The notes below the pieces were generated by a model. It was not told the origin of the DNA and made no database searches. It was given only the letters and a program-made list of their open reading frames with translations. DNA of 64,000 nucleotides from contig DASWYA010000001.1 in the NCBI GenBank assembly GCA_036405235.1, positions 834,249 through 898,248 on the forward strand. Direction: 5' to 3'. Numbering within the stretch: the stretch's first letter is position 1; each line of letters starts with the position of its first letter. Shown here one piece after another: positions 36,358 to 44,585 of the stretch. Made by a program: the position numbers and the translations under genes. This stretch comes from JASLCR01 sp036405235. GTDB taxonomy: Bacteria > Patescibacteriota > Saccharimonadia > Saccharimonadales > Saccharimonadaceae.

Positions 36358-36897
36358 ATGCGAAAAAGGGTAGAAGAAGACAATCGTGAATTTGACGGCC
36401 AGCGTGAAGGCGAAGAGCTGCTGTTTATCTTCCGACGACATATAATAGCTATGCGAAAAGGTTTTTACGGTCTTCTCATACCGTTTGCGATACTCGCGAT
36501 TCCTCCTCTCATTTGGCAGGATAACCTGCAGCTTTTCCTCTTGCCTGTAATAGGGCTTGGCATTGGTCTGTTGATTTTCGCATACCATTTCATCATGTGG
36601 TACTTCACGATTTATATTGTCTCCTCGGAGCGGTTGCGCCAAGTTACTCAGAGAGGGTTTTTCGGTAAGGATGTTGTTGAGCTGAGATTGTCAAAGATTC
36701 AAAACATAAGCTATAATATACCTGGATTTAGCGGAGAGATCTTTGGGTACGGAACCCTAGTCGTGCAGACGTTTGTAGGAGATCTAGTGATTCATAAGGT
36801 AGAGCATCCCGATAAAATTTACAACAAACTACAAGATGCAGTAATGAATAGTATTGACGAGCAAGGAAATAATGAAGAAATTAGCCCTGAAGCGTAA
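36358..36897 (+). CDS. Membrane protein with bacterial PH domain (YdbT/DUF304-like)
   Basis: This 179-residue protein has a charged N-terminus, two close hydrophobic helices (residues about 30-75) and then a bacterial PH-like domain (YIVSSERLRQVTQRGFFGKDVVELRLSKIQNI given by its key parts VSSERLRQ and ELRLSKIQNI). This is the DUF304/bPH2 layout. Function is not known for the family. Its last 26 bp overlap the start of the next gene, so the two are translationally linked. The start is set by the adjacent -10 box. Confidence 0.8.
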   Translation: MRKRVEEDNREFDGQREGEELLFIFRRHIIAMRKGFYGLLIPFAILAIPPLIWQDNLQLFLLPVIGLGIGLLIFAYHFIMWYFTIYIVSSERLRQVTQRGFFGKDVVELRLSKIQNISYNIPGFSGEIFGYGTLVVQTFVGDLVIHKVEHPDKIYNKLQDAVMNSIDEQGNNEEISPEA

Positions 36898-37909
36898 GAA
36901 GAAAGTTGATCAGCAGCCACAGAGTCGCATTACCAATGAGACTGTAGCGGAGCATCGAGAGAAGATTCTCGCAGGTGGCCGAAAGTTTAAATATCCACAT
37001 CAGTATGTTCGTCATAAGCTTGTCATCAACGCGATCCTTATTGCAGTTGTCGTTGTTGGTGTTGTCGTTACCTTAGGTTGGTGGCAGCTATACAAAGTTC
37101 AAAATACAAGTGATTTCATGTATCGAGTGACTCGTGTACTACCACTTCCAGTGGCGTCTGTCGATGGGGAGCAAGTGCAGTATAGTGACTATCTGATGCG
37201 CTACCGAAGCCAGGAGCTATACTTGCAAAAGGATGGTCAGCTTGGATTAGATGCTGCGAGTGATCAAAAGCAACTTAATTTTCATAAGAGAGCGGTACTT
37301 GATGATATCGAGAGAGATGCATATGCTCTCAAGATAGCAAAAGAACGTGGCATCACTGTGAGTGATGAGGAAGTCCAGGCCGCTATTGATCAAGAGCGAG
37401 ATACTGTAACAGGCAAAATATCGCAAGAGGTATATGATGCTTCTACTAGAGATATCCTTGGATACTCTCCAGATGAGTATCGTCACAGTCTGCAGCAGTC
37501 GCTCATTCGTCATAAGGTTGGCTATAGTGTCGATGAGGATGCGGGTAAGTTGCGTGATATGGTTGCTGCTGATTTAGCAAAACAGGGCAAGAAGCTAAAT
37601 CTTCAAGCTGTTGTAGAGCACTACAAAAAAGCAGGTAGTGCAATTGAGTTTGGTGCTTCTGGTACGGTTACTAAGTCTAATAGGGACGGTGGAATCACTA
37701 AAGCTGCCGCAAATCTAACACCAGGCCAATTATCAGGTGCTGTAGAGTCAACAACGGGCGATGGTTATTATTTTATACAACTTCGTACTGTTAGCCAGAA
37801 AAAGCTGAGCTATGAATATATCCGAATTCCTCTTAAGAAGTTTGAAACGATGTTTGACCAGCTTAAAAAAGACAATAAGATACAAGAGTATATAAAGATT
37901 GCAACCTAA
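36872..37909 (+). CDS. Membrane-anchored foldase, SurA/PrsA parvulin-like
   Basis: This 345-residue protein has a basic cytoplasmic N-terminus, one membrane helix (residues about 50-72) and an outside domain. The early part (VASVDGEQVQYSDYLMRYRS, then coiled-coil) fits a SurA N domain and the late part (VTKSNRDGGITKAAANLTPGQLSGAVESTTGDGYYFIQL given by its core GGITKAA and GYYFIQL) is like a parvulin prolyl isomerase. It would help fold exported proteins. Start 36872 is chosen because AAGGAA precedes it; it overlaps the PH-domain gene. Confidence 0.85.
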   Translation: MKKLALKRKKKVDQQPQSRITNETVAEHREKILAGGRKFKYPHQYVRHKLVINAILIAVVVVGVVVTLGWWQLYKVQNTSDFMYRVTRVLPLPVASVDGEQVQYSDYLMRYRSQELYLQKDGQLGLDAASDQKQLNFHKRAVLDDIERDAYALKIAKERGITVSDEEVQAAIDQERDTVTGKISQEVYDASTRDILGYSPDEYRHSLQQSLIRHKVGYSVDEDAGKLRDMVAADLAKQGKKLNLQAVVEHYKKAGSAIEFGASGTVTKSNRDGGITKAAANLTPGQLSGAVESTTGDGYYFIQLRTVSQKKLSYEYIRIPLKKFETMFDQLKKDNKIQEYIKIAT

Positions 37910-37925
37910 ATAAAGGAGGAAATCA

Positions 37926-38519
37926 GTGTTTTCATTACCAAATCTACCTTATGCGTATGATTCTCTCGGCAAATACATTAGTAAAGATATCATGGAGCTG
38001 CATCATAGCAAGCACCATCAGACATATGTCGATAAGCTGAATGCGGCGATTGACGAAGCTCCTGCGCTCAAAGAGCGGTCGATCGAGAGCTTACTGAGTG
38101 GTCTAGAGATGTTGCCAGAGAGCGTTCAAACGGCAGTAAGAAACCATGGTGGAGGGCACTACAATCACAGCCTATTTTGGCAGTGGATGAGTCCTGATGG
38201 TGGTGGTGAACCAACAGGTGCTTTGGGAGAGGCTATCGTGGAGCGATATGGAAGCTTCCAAAATTTTGTTGATGAATTTACCGCAAAGTCACTGACCGTC
38301 TTTGGTAGTGGTTGGTGCTGGTTGCAACCAAATATGGATATTATTACAACACCTAATCAAGATACTCCTATTATGAAGGGACTCGAAGCTCCGTTACTTG
38401 GACTAGATGTTTGGGAACATGCATACTATCTAGACTACAAAAATAAACGAGATGACTATATTAACGCTTGGTGGAATGTTGTTGATTGGGATTTTGTTGG
38501 GGCACGACTTAAGAGCTAG
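37926..38519 (+). CDS. sodA: Superoxide dismutase, Fe/Mn family
   Basis: This enzyme converts superoxide to peroxide and oxygen. Metal ligands are all visible: His in LHHSKHHQTYV (residue about 26), His in GGHYNHSLFW, and Asp/His in LGLDVWEHAYYLDY. GGHYNHSLFW together with PNQDTPI points to the manganese-type pattern. At 197 residues it is complete. The start is GTG after a GGAGGAAA site, 16 nt behind the foldase gene. It suggests exposure to oxygen, as in an oral or skin-like habitat. Confidence 0.95.
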   Translation: MFSLPNLPYAYDSLGKYISKDIMELHHSKHHQTYVDKLNAAIDEAPALKERSIESLLSGLEMLPESVQTAVRNHGGGHYNHSLFWQWMSPDGGGEPTGALGEAIVERYGSFQNFVDEFTAKSLTVFGSGWCWLQPNMDIITTPNQDTPIMKGLEAPLLGLDVWEHAYYLDYKNKRDDYINAWWNVVDWDFVGARLKS

Positions 38520-38541
38520 GGGCGGATAGAGCTATCAATCA

Positions 38542-38570
38542 AAAACCCTGCTAATTAGCAGGGTTTTGCT
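38542..38570 (+). terminator. Terminator after sodA
   Basis: AAAACCCTGCT (38542-38552) pairs with AGCAGGGTTTT (38556-38566) around AATT, followed by a short T-rich run; it is symmetric and could work on both strands. Confidence 0.85.
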
Positions 38571-38689
38571 TTACTGGGAAGCTGCTTGATCGGATATCGC
38601 TAGAGCTCCTTCGCTCGAAAAGGAATGTGAGCAAGCTCGCGTTCTACGCCGAACCTCGGTTCGTATCCACGGATACAAGTACTCATAAT
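38571..38689. other. Gene-free stretch with short hairpins between sodA and tRNA-Asp
   Basis: No ORF is supported here. Three short palindromic units occur in a row: GAGC-AA-GCTC (38629-38638), a CCGAAC/GTTCG pair around 38650-38662, and GTATCC-AC-GGATAC (about 38663-38676). The GGTTCG-TATCC string faintly recalls a T-arm, so a decayed tRNA is possible. Confidence 0.3.
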
Positions 38690-38723
38690 AGAAATACACC
38701 CACCGCAAGGTGAGTGTATTTCT
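38690..38723 (-). terminator. Terminator of tRNA-Asp (minus strand)
   Basis: A 15-bp stem AGAAATACACTCACC with GGTGGGTGTATTTCT (minus-strand reading, one T-G pair) lies directly behind the tRNA 3' end. Confidence 0.75.
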
Positions 38724-38724
38724 A

Positions 38725-38802
38725 TGGCGCGCTCGACCGGATTCGAACCGGCGATCTCCTCCGTGACAGGGAGGCGTGATAGGCCAACTTCACTACGAGC
38801 GC
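38725..38802 (-). tRNA. tRNA-Asp (GTC)
   Basis: The cloverleaf is complete with encoded CCA: acceptor GCGCTCG/CGAGCGC, anticodon stem CCTCC/GGAGG with loop CTGTCAC (GTC), T-arm GCCGG-TTCGAAT-CCGGT. An extended -10 (TGC-TATTCT, 38836-38841 on the minus strand) lies about 34 nt upstream. Confidence 0.96.
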
Positions 38803-38889
38803 ATCTAGAGCCTGTCTTTAGGAAAGACTTCTAGTAGAATAGCATTTTTTCTCTAGAGGTGCAACGTTCTTTTAGACTGAAAAAACTGC

Positions 38890-38913
38890 TATAATAATGC
38901 GAGATCTGCCTGT
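38890..38913 (+). promoter_or_regulatory. tRNA-Thr promoter
   Basis: CTGC-TATAAT (box 38890-38895), an extended -10, lies 18 nt before the tRNA-Thr 5' end; TTCTTT 17 nt upstream is a weak -35. Confidence 0.6.
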
Positions 38914-38989
38914 GCCGCTGTAGCTCAGCTGGTAGAGCGGCGCTTTCGTAAAGCGTAGGTCACCGGTTCAAATCCGGTCAGCGGCTCCA
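38914..38989 (+). tRNA. tRNA-Thr (CGT)
   Basis: The cloverleaf is complete: acceptor GCCGCTG/CAGCGGC, anticodon loop TTCGTAA (CGT, reads ACG), T-arm ACCGG-TTCAAAT-CCGGT, encoded CCA. The discriminator base is T, so the 3' end is TCCA. That matches the TGGA of the T-box in front of thrS. Confidence 0.96.
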
Positions 38990-39005
38990 ATAATCTAGAG
39001 GAAAC

Positions 39006-39383
39006 ATGAAGAAAACCGTATTAGCTAGTGTGCGACAACTCTTTAAAGACAGAACATTGACTGCGCTTGTCGTTGCTCTAGTGGTTGCTGCTATAGTATA
39101 TGCTGTTTATGTGAGTCTTTCTGTAAGTCCGACAGAGTTGCAGATAGCTACTCGTTATTCAGCCTTTGGTGAAACTCAGTACTATAGAAATAAATGGTAC
39201 TACTTGCTCACGTTTATAGGATTTGGTGCTATCCTTGCAATCGTCCATATTAGTCTCATGGCAAAACTCGTAGCGCGCAGTATGCGTTCTCAGGCTATCG
39301 GGCTTGGCCTCTTCTCGTTGATACTGATCGGTATATTGTTTCTTGTAACCCATTCAGTGCTTGGTGTCGCATATCTATCATAA
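39006..39383 (+). CDS. Small three-helix membrane protein, unknown
   Basis: This 125-residue protein has three hydrophobic segments (residues about 17-37, 61-85, 97-120) and a basic N-terminus. I recognise no family. The TTTGGxxQYYRNKWYYLL-like loop (AFGETQYYRNKWYYLL) lies between helices 1 and 2. GAGGAAAC gives a ribosome site 16 nt after tRNA-Thr, and the glycosyltransferase gene begins 4 nt after its stop, so they may be one transcript. Confidence 0.75.
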   Translation: MKKTVLASVRQLFKDRTLTALVVALVVAAIVYAVYVSLSVSPTELQIATRYSAFGETQYYRNKWYYLLTFIGFGAILAIVHISLMAKLVARSMRSQAIGLGLFSLILIGILFLVTHSVLGVAYLS

Positions 39384-39387
39384 ATAT

Positions 39388-41034
39388 ATGAATAATTTAG
39401 AGATCCCACTAAAAAAACGTACGGCTTGGTACAGATTTTTTGAAATGCTTCCTGCTCTTCTGAGTTACGGTGCGTTAGTGCTTGCCGTGGTTCTCGCAGT
39501 CCTTAGTCCTTTATTGGCGGCTATCTACCTGCTTCTCATAGCGGCAACTGTCCTTGTGCGAGCAGTTAGCGTGGCAGCGCATACTCTTATAGGTAGTCGC
39601 AAGGTTGACAAAGCACAGAAAGTTGACTGGAATCGTTATCTAAAAGATCTTGAGCGTGCATATGATGGACAAGACGTCACTATTAGTCGGTCGCAATATT
39701 TTAGTCAACAGCACCGTGAAAACGTGGATGCAATCAGGGAATCTCCTAGTAAGTACCTGAGACCATCCGAATTATATAATGCTGTCATTGTGGCTACATA
39801 TAATGAGCCCTACGAGGTGTTAAGAGATACCCTTGACGTTGTAAAAAATGGTACATATGATAATTCACACCTTATAATCGTGCTAGCCTATGAAGAGCGC
39901 GGAGGTGCAGCCATTGAAGCAACGGCAAAACGTCTTCAGGCTGACTTTAGGAATGATTTCTTCGGATTTGAAATAGTGAAACACCCAAAAGATCAGCCAA
40001 ATGAAGTGATAGGTAAGGGCGGAAACATAACCCATGGTGGTAAATTCCTAAAGAGTTGGCTTGATAAAAAAGGGATTAACTATAGTAACGTAATCATAAC
40101 AACACTTGATAGTGACAATCGTCCACACCAGACCTACTTTGATTATCTTACATACGAATATATTGTTCACGAAAATCGTAAATTCCTCTCATTCCAGCCG
40201 GTCTCATTATTCTTAAACAATATCTGGGACGTTCCTGCTCCTATGAGAGTAGTTGCGACAGGAAACTCTTTCTGGAATATCATTAGTGCCATGAGGCCAC
40301 ATACGCTTCGAAACTTTGCGTCACACTCTCAGCCTATGGATGCACTTGTTGAGATGAACTTTTGGAGCACGCGCACTATCGTAGAAGACGGCCATCAGTA
40401 TTGGCGAAGCTATTTCCACTTCAAGGGCAATTACGATGTTGTGCCGATATTTGTTCCAATCTACCAGGATGCTGTGTTGTCGGAGACTTATCGTAAGACG
40501 TTAAAGGCGCAGTTTGTGCAGCTAAGACGCTGGGCCTACGGAGCCTCAGATATCCCGTATGTTGCAGTTCGTCTTTTCTCTAAAGACAGGTCGGTGCCAT
40601 TCTTTGGAGGTTTTAGCAGACTTATTCGCTTGATCGATAGCCATGTAACACTTGCTTGTATCCCGTTTTTAGTTACATTTGGAGGGTGGATACCAATCTT
40701 GATCAATAGTGAGGCTGTACGAAGTGTTGAGGCGAATCAGCTCCCTGAGGTGCTTGGCGTTATTCAGCGATTTGCAATGCTTGGCCTCGTCATAACTATT
40801 TTTATGACGTTTAAGATGTTGCCGCCTCGTCCGGCGCGGTATAAGCGACACCGAACCGTTGGGATGCTTCTGCAGTGGCTCTTGATGCCCGTTACGGCTC
40901 TTGTATATAGTTCAGCGTCAGCATACTACTCGCAAACTCGTCTTTTGATTGGAAATTATATGACGAAATTCGATGTGACTGAAAAGGCCACACTACTTAG
41001 CCTTAAAAATAAAGCTAAAAAGAAGCAAAAATAA
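39388..41034 (+). CDS. Membrane glycosyltransferase, family 2 (cellulose-synthase-like)
   Basis: This is a processive-type GT2 enzyme at the membrane. Two N-terminal helices (residues about 16-62) precede the catalytic domain: NAVIVATYNEPYEVLRDTL opens the Rossmann-like part, TTLDSDNRP holds the DxD metal site, TIVEDGHQYW the base region, and QFVQLRRWAYGASD the QxxRW-like motif. Four or so C-terminal helices follow (about 405-520). The product could be a surface polysaccharide or glycolipid; the sequence does not tell which. The start is uncertain: ATG 39388 lacks a Shine-Dalgarno site and an in-frame TTG lies 9 codons upstream. Confidence 0.85.
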   Translation: MNNLEIPLKKRTAWYRFFEMLPALLSYGALVLAVVLAVLSPLLAAIYLLLIAATVLVRAVSVAAHTLIGSRKVDKAQKVDWNRYLKDLERAYDGQDVTISRSQYFSQQHRENVDAIRESPSKYLRPSELYNAVIVATYNEPYEVLRDTLDVVKNGTYDNSHLIIVLAYEERGGAAIEATAKRLQADFRNDFFGFEIVKHPKDQPNEVIGKGGNITHGGKFLKSWLDKKGINYSNVIITTLDSDNRPHQTYFDYLTYEYIVHENRKFLSFQPVSLFLNNIWDVPAPMRVVATGNSFWNIISAMRPHTLRNFASHSQPMDALVEMNFWSTRTIVEDGHQYWRSYFHFKGNYDVVPIFVPIYQDAVLSETYRKTLKAQFVQLRRWAYGASDIPYVAVRLFSKDRSVPFFGGFSRLIRLIDSHVTLACIPFLVTFGGWIPILINSEAVRSVEANQLPEVLGVIQRFAMLGLVITIFMTFKMLPPRPARYKRHRTVGMLLQWLLMPVTALVYSSASAYYSQTRLLIGNYMTKFDVTEKATLLSLKNKAKKKQK

Positions 41035-41042
41035 ACAGCTAG

Positions 41043-41174
41043 TTATTCGTTATCGTGTGTGCGCTGCTTTGTGAAGCGACGCTCTTGTGCGATTGTACGA
41101 TTTGCCTCAAAGCTAAGAGATAATAGCTCTAGCTTTGATTTTTTATGGTGTTTTTCTTGGATTGCTTTTACCAT
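41043..41174 (-). CDS. Small basic protein (43 residues), unknown
   Basis: This ORF is too short for usual gene callers. It opens MVKAIQEKHHKKSKLELLSL and ends RRFTKQRTHDNE: very Lys/Arg/His-rich with a central hydrophobic-helical stretch (LELLSLSFEA), so it may bind nucleic acid. Support comes from the promoter: on the minus strand an extended -10 (TATGC-TAATAT, box at 41181-41186) lies 6 nt before the ATG, the same spacing seen at other leaderless genes here. It lies between the glycosyltransferase and tRNA-Val. Confidence 0.5.
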   Translation of the reverse strand: MVKAIQEKHHKKSKLELLSLSFEANRTIAQERRFTKQRTHDNE

Positions 41175-41308
41175 GCACCTATATTAGCATAAGTATATTA
41201 ATATGTCAATGAAACGTAATGAATATCGTATATCATGATCCGCATAAATATTACGTACGACGGCATGTAACTGATGTGGAAAAGTACCTCTACATTGTGG
41301 GAAAAAAT

Positions 41309-41337
41309 AAAAAGACCTCTGTAAAAGAGATCTTTTT
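41309..41337 (-). terminator. Terminator of tRNA-Val (minus strand)
   Basis: AAAAAGATCTCT pairs with AGAGGTCTTTTT around a 5-nt loop (minus-strand reading), 4 nt behind the tRNA 3' end, with a terminal T run. Confidence 0.85.
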
Positions 41338-41341
41338 AGAC

Positions 41342-41418
41342 TGGTGGGCAATAGAGGATTCGAACCTCTCACCTCGTCAACGTCAATGACGCGCTCTAGC
41401 CAAATGAGCTAATCGCCC
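41342..41418 (-). tRNA. tRNA-Val (GAC)
   Basis: The cloverleaf is complete with encoded CCA: acceptor GGGCGAT/ATTGCCC, anticodon stem CGTCA/TGACG with loop TTGACGT (GAC), T-arm AGAGG-TTCGAAT-CCTCT. It is divergent from the thrS leader. Confidence 0.96.
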
Positions 41419-41469
41419 CCAACAAGGTCTAGGCTATTGTAGCAAACAGGGGCGGTAGTTGCAATTAAC

Positions 41470-41665
41470 AGAGATATTCGGTACTATCGCTTATAGGCGA
41501 TGACGCGGCGTAACGACCCGCTGAGCACGTGGAAGCGATTGCGGCACACGATAACTTGCCGGAGTAAGAGAAATAGCCAAGGTGGAACCTCCCAGTACTT
41601 TCGGGACCGAGGCACGCACACATAAAGTCGTTGGTGCGTGCGTTTTTAATTAAAAGGAGGTTTCT
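41470..41665 (+). promoter_or_regulatory. T-box leader of thrS
   Basis: The leader contains CCAAGGTGGAACC (T-box core, GGTGGAACC at 41581-41589), which in characterised T-boxes binds the 3' end of uncharged tRNA. An intrinsic terminator follows: GCACGCAC (41612-41619) with GTGCGTGC (41634-41641) and TTTTT (41643-41647). The TGGA of the T-box complements the TCCA end of the tRNA-Thr in this window. After the T-box, CCTCC could also pair with the thrS AAGGAGG (41654-41660), so control may act on translation too. Stem I and the specifier triplet could not be fixed by eye; several Thr codons (ACT, ACG, ACC) occur in 41480-41530. A TTGTAG/17/TGCAAT promoter lies at 41437-41465. Confidence 0.8.
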
Positions 41666-43477
41666 ATGAACAACGAACAACTTCATGCTATGCGACATAG
41701 CTTGGCGCATATTACTGCTGCAGCTGTAAAGCAGCTGTGGCCAGACGCAAAGTTTGGTGTGGGTCCGGTCGTAGAGAATGGTTTTTACTACGATATTGAT
41801 CTGAATGAGCACAAGATTAGCGAGCAGAATTTTCCTAAGATTGAGAAGATGATGCGTCGAATTATTGCCCAGGGGCAAGATTTCGAGCATTTTACAATGT
41901 CGATTGATGAAGCGATTGATTGGGCAAAACAGAATGACCAGCCCTATAAAGAAGAATTGCTGAATGATCTGAAACGGAGTGGTACAACGGTTGCTAAAGA
42001 TTTGGATGCTTCGGAAATGGGAACAATTGCCGATGGCGATGCTGCACTCGAAGAAGTAGGCTTCTATAAAAATGGTGACTTTACTGATCTATGTCGCGGG
42101 CCGCACGTTGCCAGCACTAAGGATGTTGGCGCATTCAAACTCATGCGTGTAGCTGGAGCATATTGGCGTGGTAATGAAAAGAATCCACAAATGCAGCGAC
42201 TTTACGGTGTAGCTTTTGCGACCGAAGAGGAGCTGGGTGAGCATCTTGCTATGATCGAAGAGGCAAAAAAGCGCGATCATCGTAAATTAGGTAAAGAACT
42301 TGATCTCTATACGACCTCGCCACTTGTTGGTATTGGGTTGCCTTTGTTTTCTCCACGAGGCACTGTGCTGCGTGAGCTATTGAGTCGCTACAGTAATCAA
42401 CTTCGTGAGCAAAATGGTTTTGAGAAAGTTTGGATTCCTCACATTACAAAGAAAGAACTGTATGAGGCATCAGGGCATTGGGCGAAATTTGGTGATGAGC
42501 TTTTCTTGGTTGAGAGCCAAGAGACGAGTGATAACTTTGTTATGAAGCCTATGAACTGTCCGCATCATACGCAAATTTTTGCATCTCAACCGAGAAGTTA
42601 TCGTGATATGCCTGTTCGATTCCTTGAAACGACAACGATTTACCGCGACGAGAAGACAGGTGAGCTTGGCGGACTTAACCGAGTTCGTTCAGCTACGCAA
42701 GATGATAGTCATGTATTTTGTCGACCAGATCAAATCGAGCAAGAAGTCCATGGTCTGATGGCGTCTGCTCAGGAGCTATATGCACAGGTTGGTCTGAAAC
42801 TTCGTGTTCGACTAAGCTACCGAGATGATGGTGATGCATATCTTGGTGACAAAGAATTATGGACATCAGCGCAAGAACAACTAAAGAATGCGGTAATGGC
42901 CAATAACCTTGAGTATTTCGAGCAGGAGGGCGAAGCGGCATTTTACGGACCAAAGATTGATTTTCTAGCAACGGATGCAATTGGGCGAGAGCATCAGCTT
43001 GCAACCGTACAGCTTGACTTTGTTATGCCAGACCGATTTGGTCTTGAGTATACCGACGAAAATGGTGAGAAAAAGACACCTGTCATGGTGCACTCAGCAC
43101 TGCTTGGTTCAATTGAACGATTCCTGTCAGTCTTTATTGAGCACACGGGTGGATGGTTTCCATTCTGGCTTGCACCTGAGCAAGTTCGTATTCTAACAAT
43201 CAATGATACAGTCATGGATTATGTCGATGAAATAACATCATTATTATCAGGGCTAGTATTAATGAAACCGGTTAAATATAACGAAATTCGATGGCGGGCA
43301 GATGATCGTAATGAATCTTTAGGTAAAAAGATCCGCGAGGCGACGGCTATGAAAATCCCGGTTCAGCTAATTGTTGGGCCAAAAGATAAAGAAGCCAGAG
43401 AAGTCAGTGTGCGTACTCAAAGTGGTGAAGAAAAGGTTACTCTCGAACAGCTGGCGGAGTACTTGAAGGCATTATAG
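41666..43477 (+). CDS. thrS: Threonyl-tRNA synthetase lacking the TGS domain
   Basis: ThrRS charges tRNA-Thr. The protein begins directly with the editing (second additional) domain: MRHSLAHITAAAVKQLWPDA carries HxxxH, and CRGPHV the downstream zinc-type Cys. The class II core follows: motif 2 region with FLETTTIYRDEKTGELGGLNRVRSATQDDSH (key RxE and D), zinc ligand MNCPHHTQIF, motif 3 LLGSIERFLSVFIEH, then the anticodon-binding domain to residue 603. The N-terminal TGS domain of about 60 residues found in E. coli ThrRS is absent. AAGGAGG lies 5 nt before the ATG, and the T-box leader controls it. Confidence 0.96.
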   Translation: MNNEQLHAMRHSLAHITAAAVKQLWPDAKFGVGPVVENGFYYDIDLNEHKISEQNFPKIEKMMRRIIAQGQDFEHFTMSIDEAIDWAKQNDQPYKEELLNDLKRSGTTVAKDLDASEMGTIADGDAALEEVGFYKNGDFTDLCRGPHVASTKDVGAFKLMRVAGAYWRGNEKNPQMQRLYGVAFATEEELGEHLAMIEEAKKRDHRKLGKELDLYTTSPLVGIGLPLFSPRGTVLRELLSRYSNQLREQNGFEKVWIPHITKKELYEASGHWAKFGDELFLVESQETSDNFVMKPMNCPHHTQIFASQPRSYRDMPVRFLETTTIYRDEKTGELGGLNRVRSATQDDSHVFCRPDQIEQEVHGLMASAQELYAQVGLKLRVRLSYRDDGDAYLGDKELWTSAQEQLKNAVMANNLEYFEQEGEAAFYGPKIDFLATDAIGREHQLATVQLDFVMPDRFGLEYTDENGEKKTPVMVHSALLGSIERFLSVFIEHTGGWFPFWLAPEQVRILTINDTVMDYVDEITSLLSGLVLMKPVKYNEIRWRADDRNESLGKKIREATAMKIPVQLIVGPKDKEAREVSVRTQSGEEKVTLEQLAEYLKAL

Positions 43478-43484
43478 TTAGTCT

Positions 43485-43835
43485 ATGGATAATGAAGTTG
43501 AACTTGGTAAGGGGTTTCGCGAGAAGATCTATCAGCTAATGAGGGAGCTTCCTGAGGACAAGGTGACTACATATGGTGATTTAGCAGCCATGGCGGGACA
43601 ACCTCGTGCAGCTCGCATAGTAGGTGGGGTTGCTCATCAAGGTCCGTCAGATCTTCCATGGCACAGGCTAGTCAACAAAGAGGGTGGTCTGGCTATCGGC
43701 TACCATGGTGGGCAAGAGGTGCAGCGTCAATTTCTTGAACAAGATGGCATCACATGTACAGACTATAAGGTAGATAATTTTGGAGAACAGCGATGGCGAC
43801 CCCAGGAATACGATCCGAACCTCCGCTTGTTGTAA
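43485..43835 (+). CDS. Alkyltransferase-like protein (ATL, no catalytic Cys)
   Basis: The fold is that of the C-terminal domain of O6-alkylguanine-DNA alkyltransferase: KVTTYGDLAAMAGQPRAARIVGGV has the DNA-binding helix with the Arg finger. The active site PCHR is PWHR here, so the protein cannot accept an alkyl group. Such ATL proteins bind alkylated bases and hand them to nucleotide-excision repair. At 116 residues it is typical for the group. It starts 7 nt after thrS and overlaps miaA by 43 nt, so all three may share the thrS transcript. Confidence 0.9.
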   Translation: MDNEVELGKGFREKIYQLMRELPEDKVTTYGDLAAMAGQPRAARIVGGVAHQGPSDLPWHRLVNKEGGLAIGYHGGQEVQRQFLEQDGITCTDYKVDNFGEQRWRPQEYDPNLRLL

Positions 43836-44551
43836 TCGTTGGACCAACCGCCAGTGGCAAGACCGCTGCAGCTATTGAGATAGCCAAGAGACATAAGGGT
43901 GAGATTATTTGTGCGGATTCACGAACAATCTATAGAGAGATGAACATTGGCACGGCAAAGCCGACGGCTGCCGAGCAAGCTATCGTTCCGCATTGGGGAC
44001 TCGATCTTGTAAATCCGAGCGAACGGTTTACAGTCGCTGATTTCAAGCAATATGCTATACAGAAAATCACCGAGATTCGCTCGCGTGGTCACATACCATT
44101 TCTGGTCGGCGGTACTGGTCTATATGTTGATAGTGTTGTGTTCAATTTTGATTTTTCTAAACGTGAAACCAAGGAAGAGTGGCGACTAGATCCAAGAGCA
44201 GATGCTGTGATCGTTGGGATTGCGACTGAAAAAGATGTTTTACGTGATCGTATTGCAAAAAGAGCCGAACAAATGTTTGCAGATGATGTTGTAGAAGAGG
44301 CAACTTTATTGGGCAAAAAATATGACTGGAAGCTGGCTGCAATGACTGGAAATATCTATCCAGTGATACGCGCGTATCTGGAAAAGGAAGCTAACCTAGA
44401 AGAATCTATAGAGAAATTTACAACACAGGATTGGCGATTAGCGAAACGACAAATGACATGGTTTCGGCCTAATCCGTTCATTGAGTGGTGCGAGTCGACG
44501 GAGGTGGGGTTGTACGTAAGTTCACGTCTCGCCTCTGAATACAATTTATGA
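43793..44551 (+). CDS. miaA: tRNA dimethylallyltransferase MiaA, short form
   Basis: MiaA adds a dimethylallyl group to A37 of tRNAs reading UNN codons. The P-loop GPTASGKTAAAIEIAK is at residues about 17-32, ICADSRTIYREMNIGTAKPT contains the substrate Asp/Ser-Arg pattern, and FLVGGTGLYVDSVV and WRLAKRQMTWFR complete the family motifs. At 252 residues it is about 50 shorter than most MiaA, mainly in the variable insertion domain. It starts inside the ATL gene (43-nt overlap). Confidence 0.94.
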   Translation: MATPGIRSEPPLVVIVGPTASGKTAAAIEIAKRHKGEIICADSRTIYREMNIGTAKPTAAEQAIVPHWGLDLVNPSERFTVADFKQYAIQKITEIRSRGHIPFLVGGTGLYVDSVVFNFDFSKRETKEEWRLDPRADAVIVGIATEKDVLRDRIAKRAEQMFADDVVEEATLLGKKYDWKLAAMTGNIYPVIRAYLEKEANLEESIEKFTTQDWRLAKRQMTWFRPNPFIEWCESTEVGLYVSSRLASEYNL

Positions 44552-44585
44552 TATGATACATACAAATAGTATTCAAAGGGGTAGA

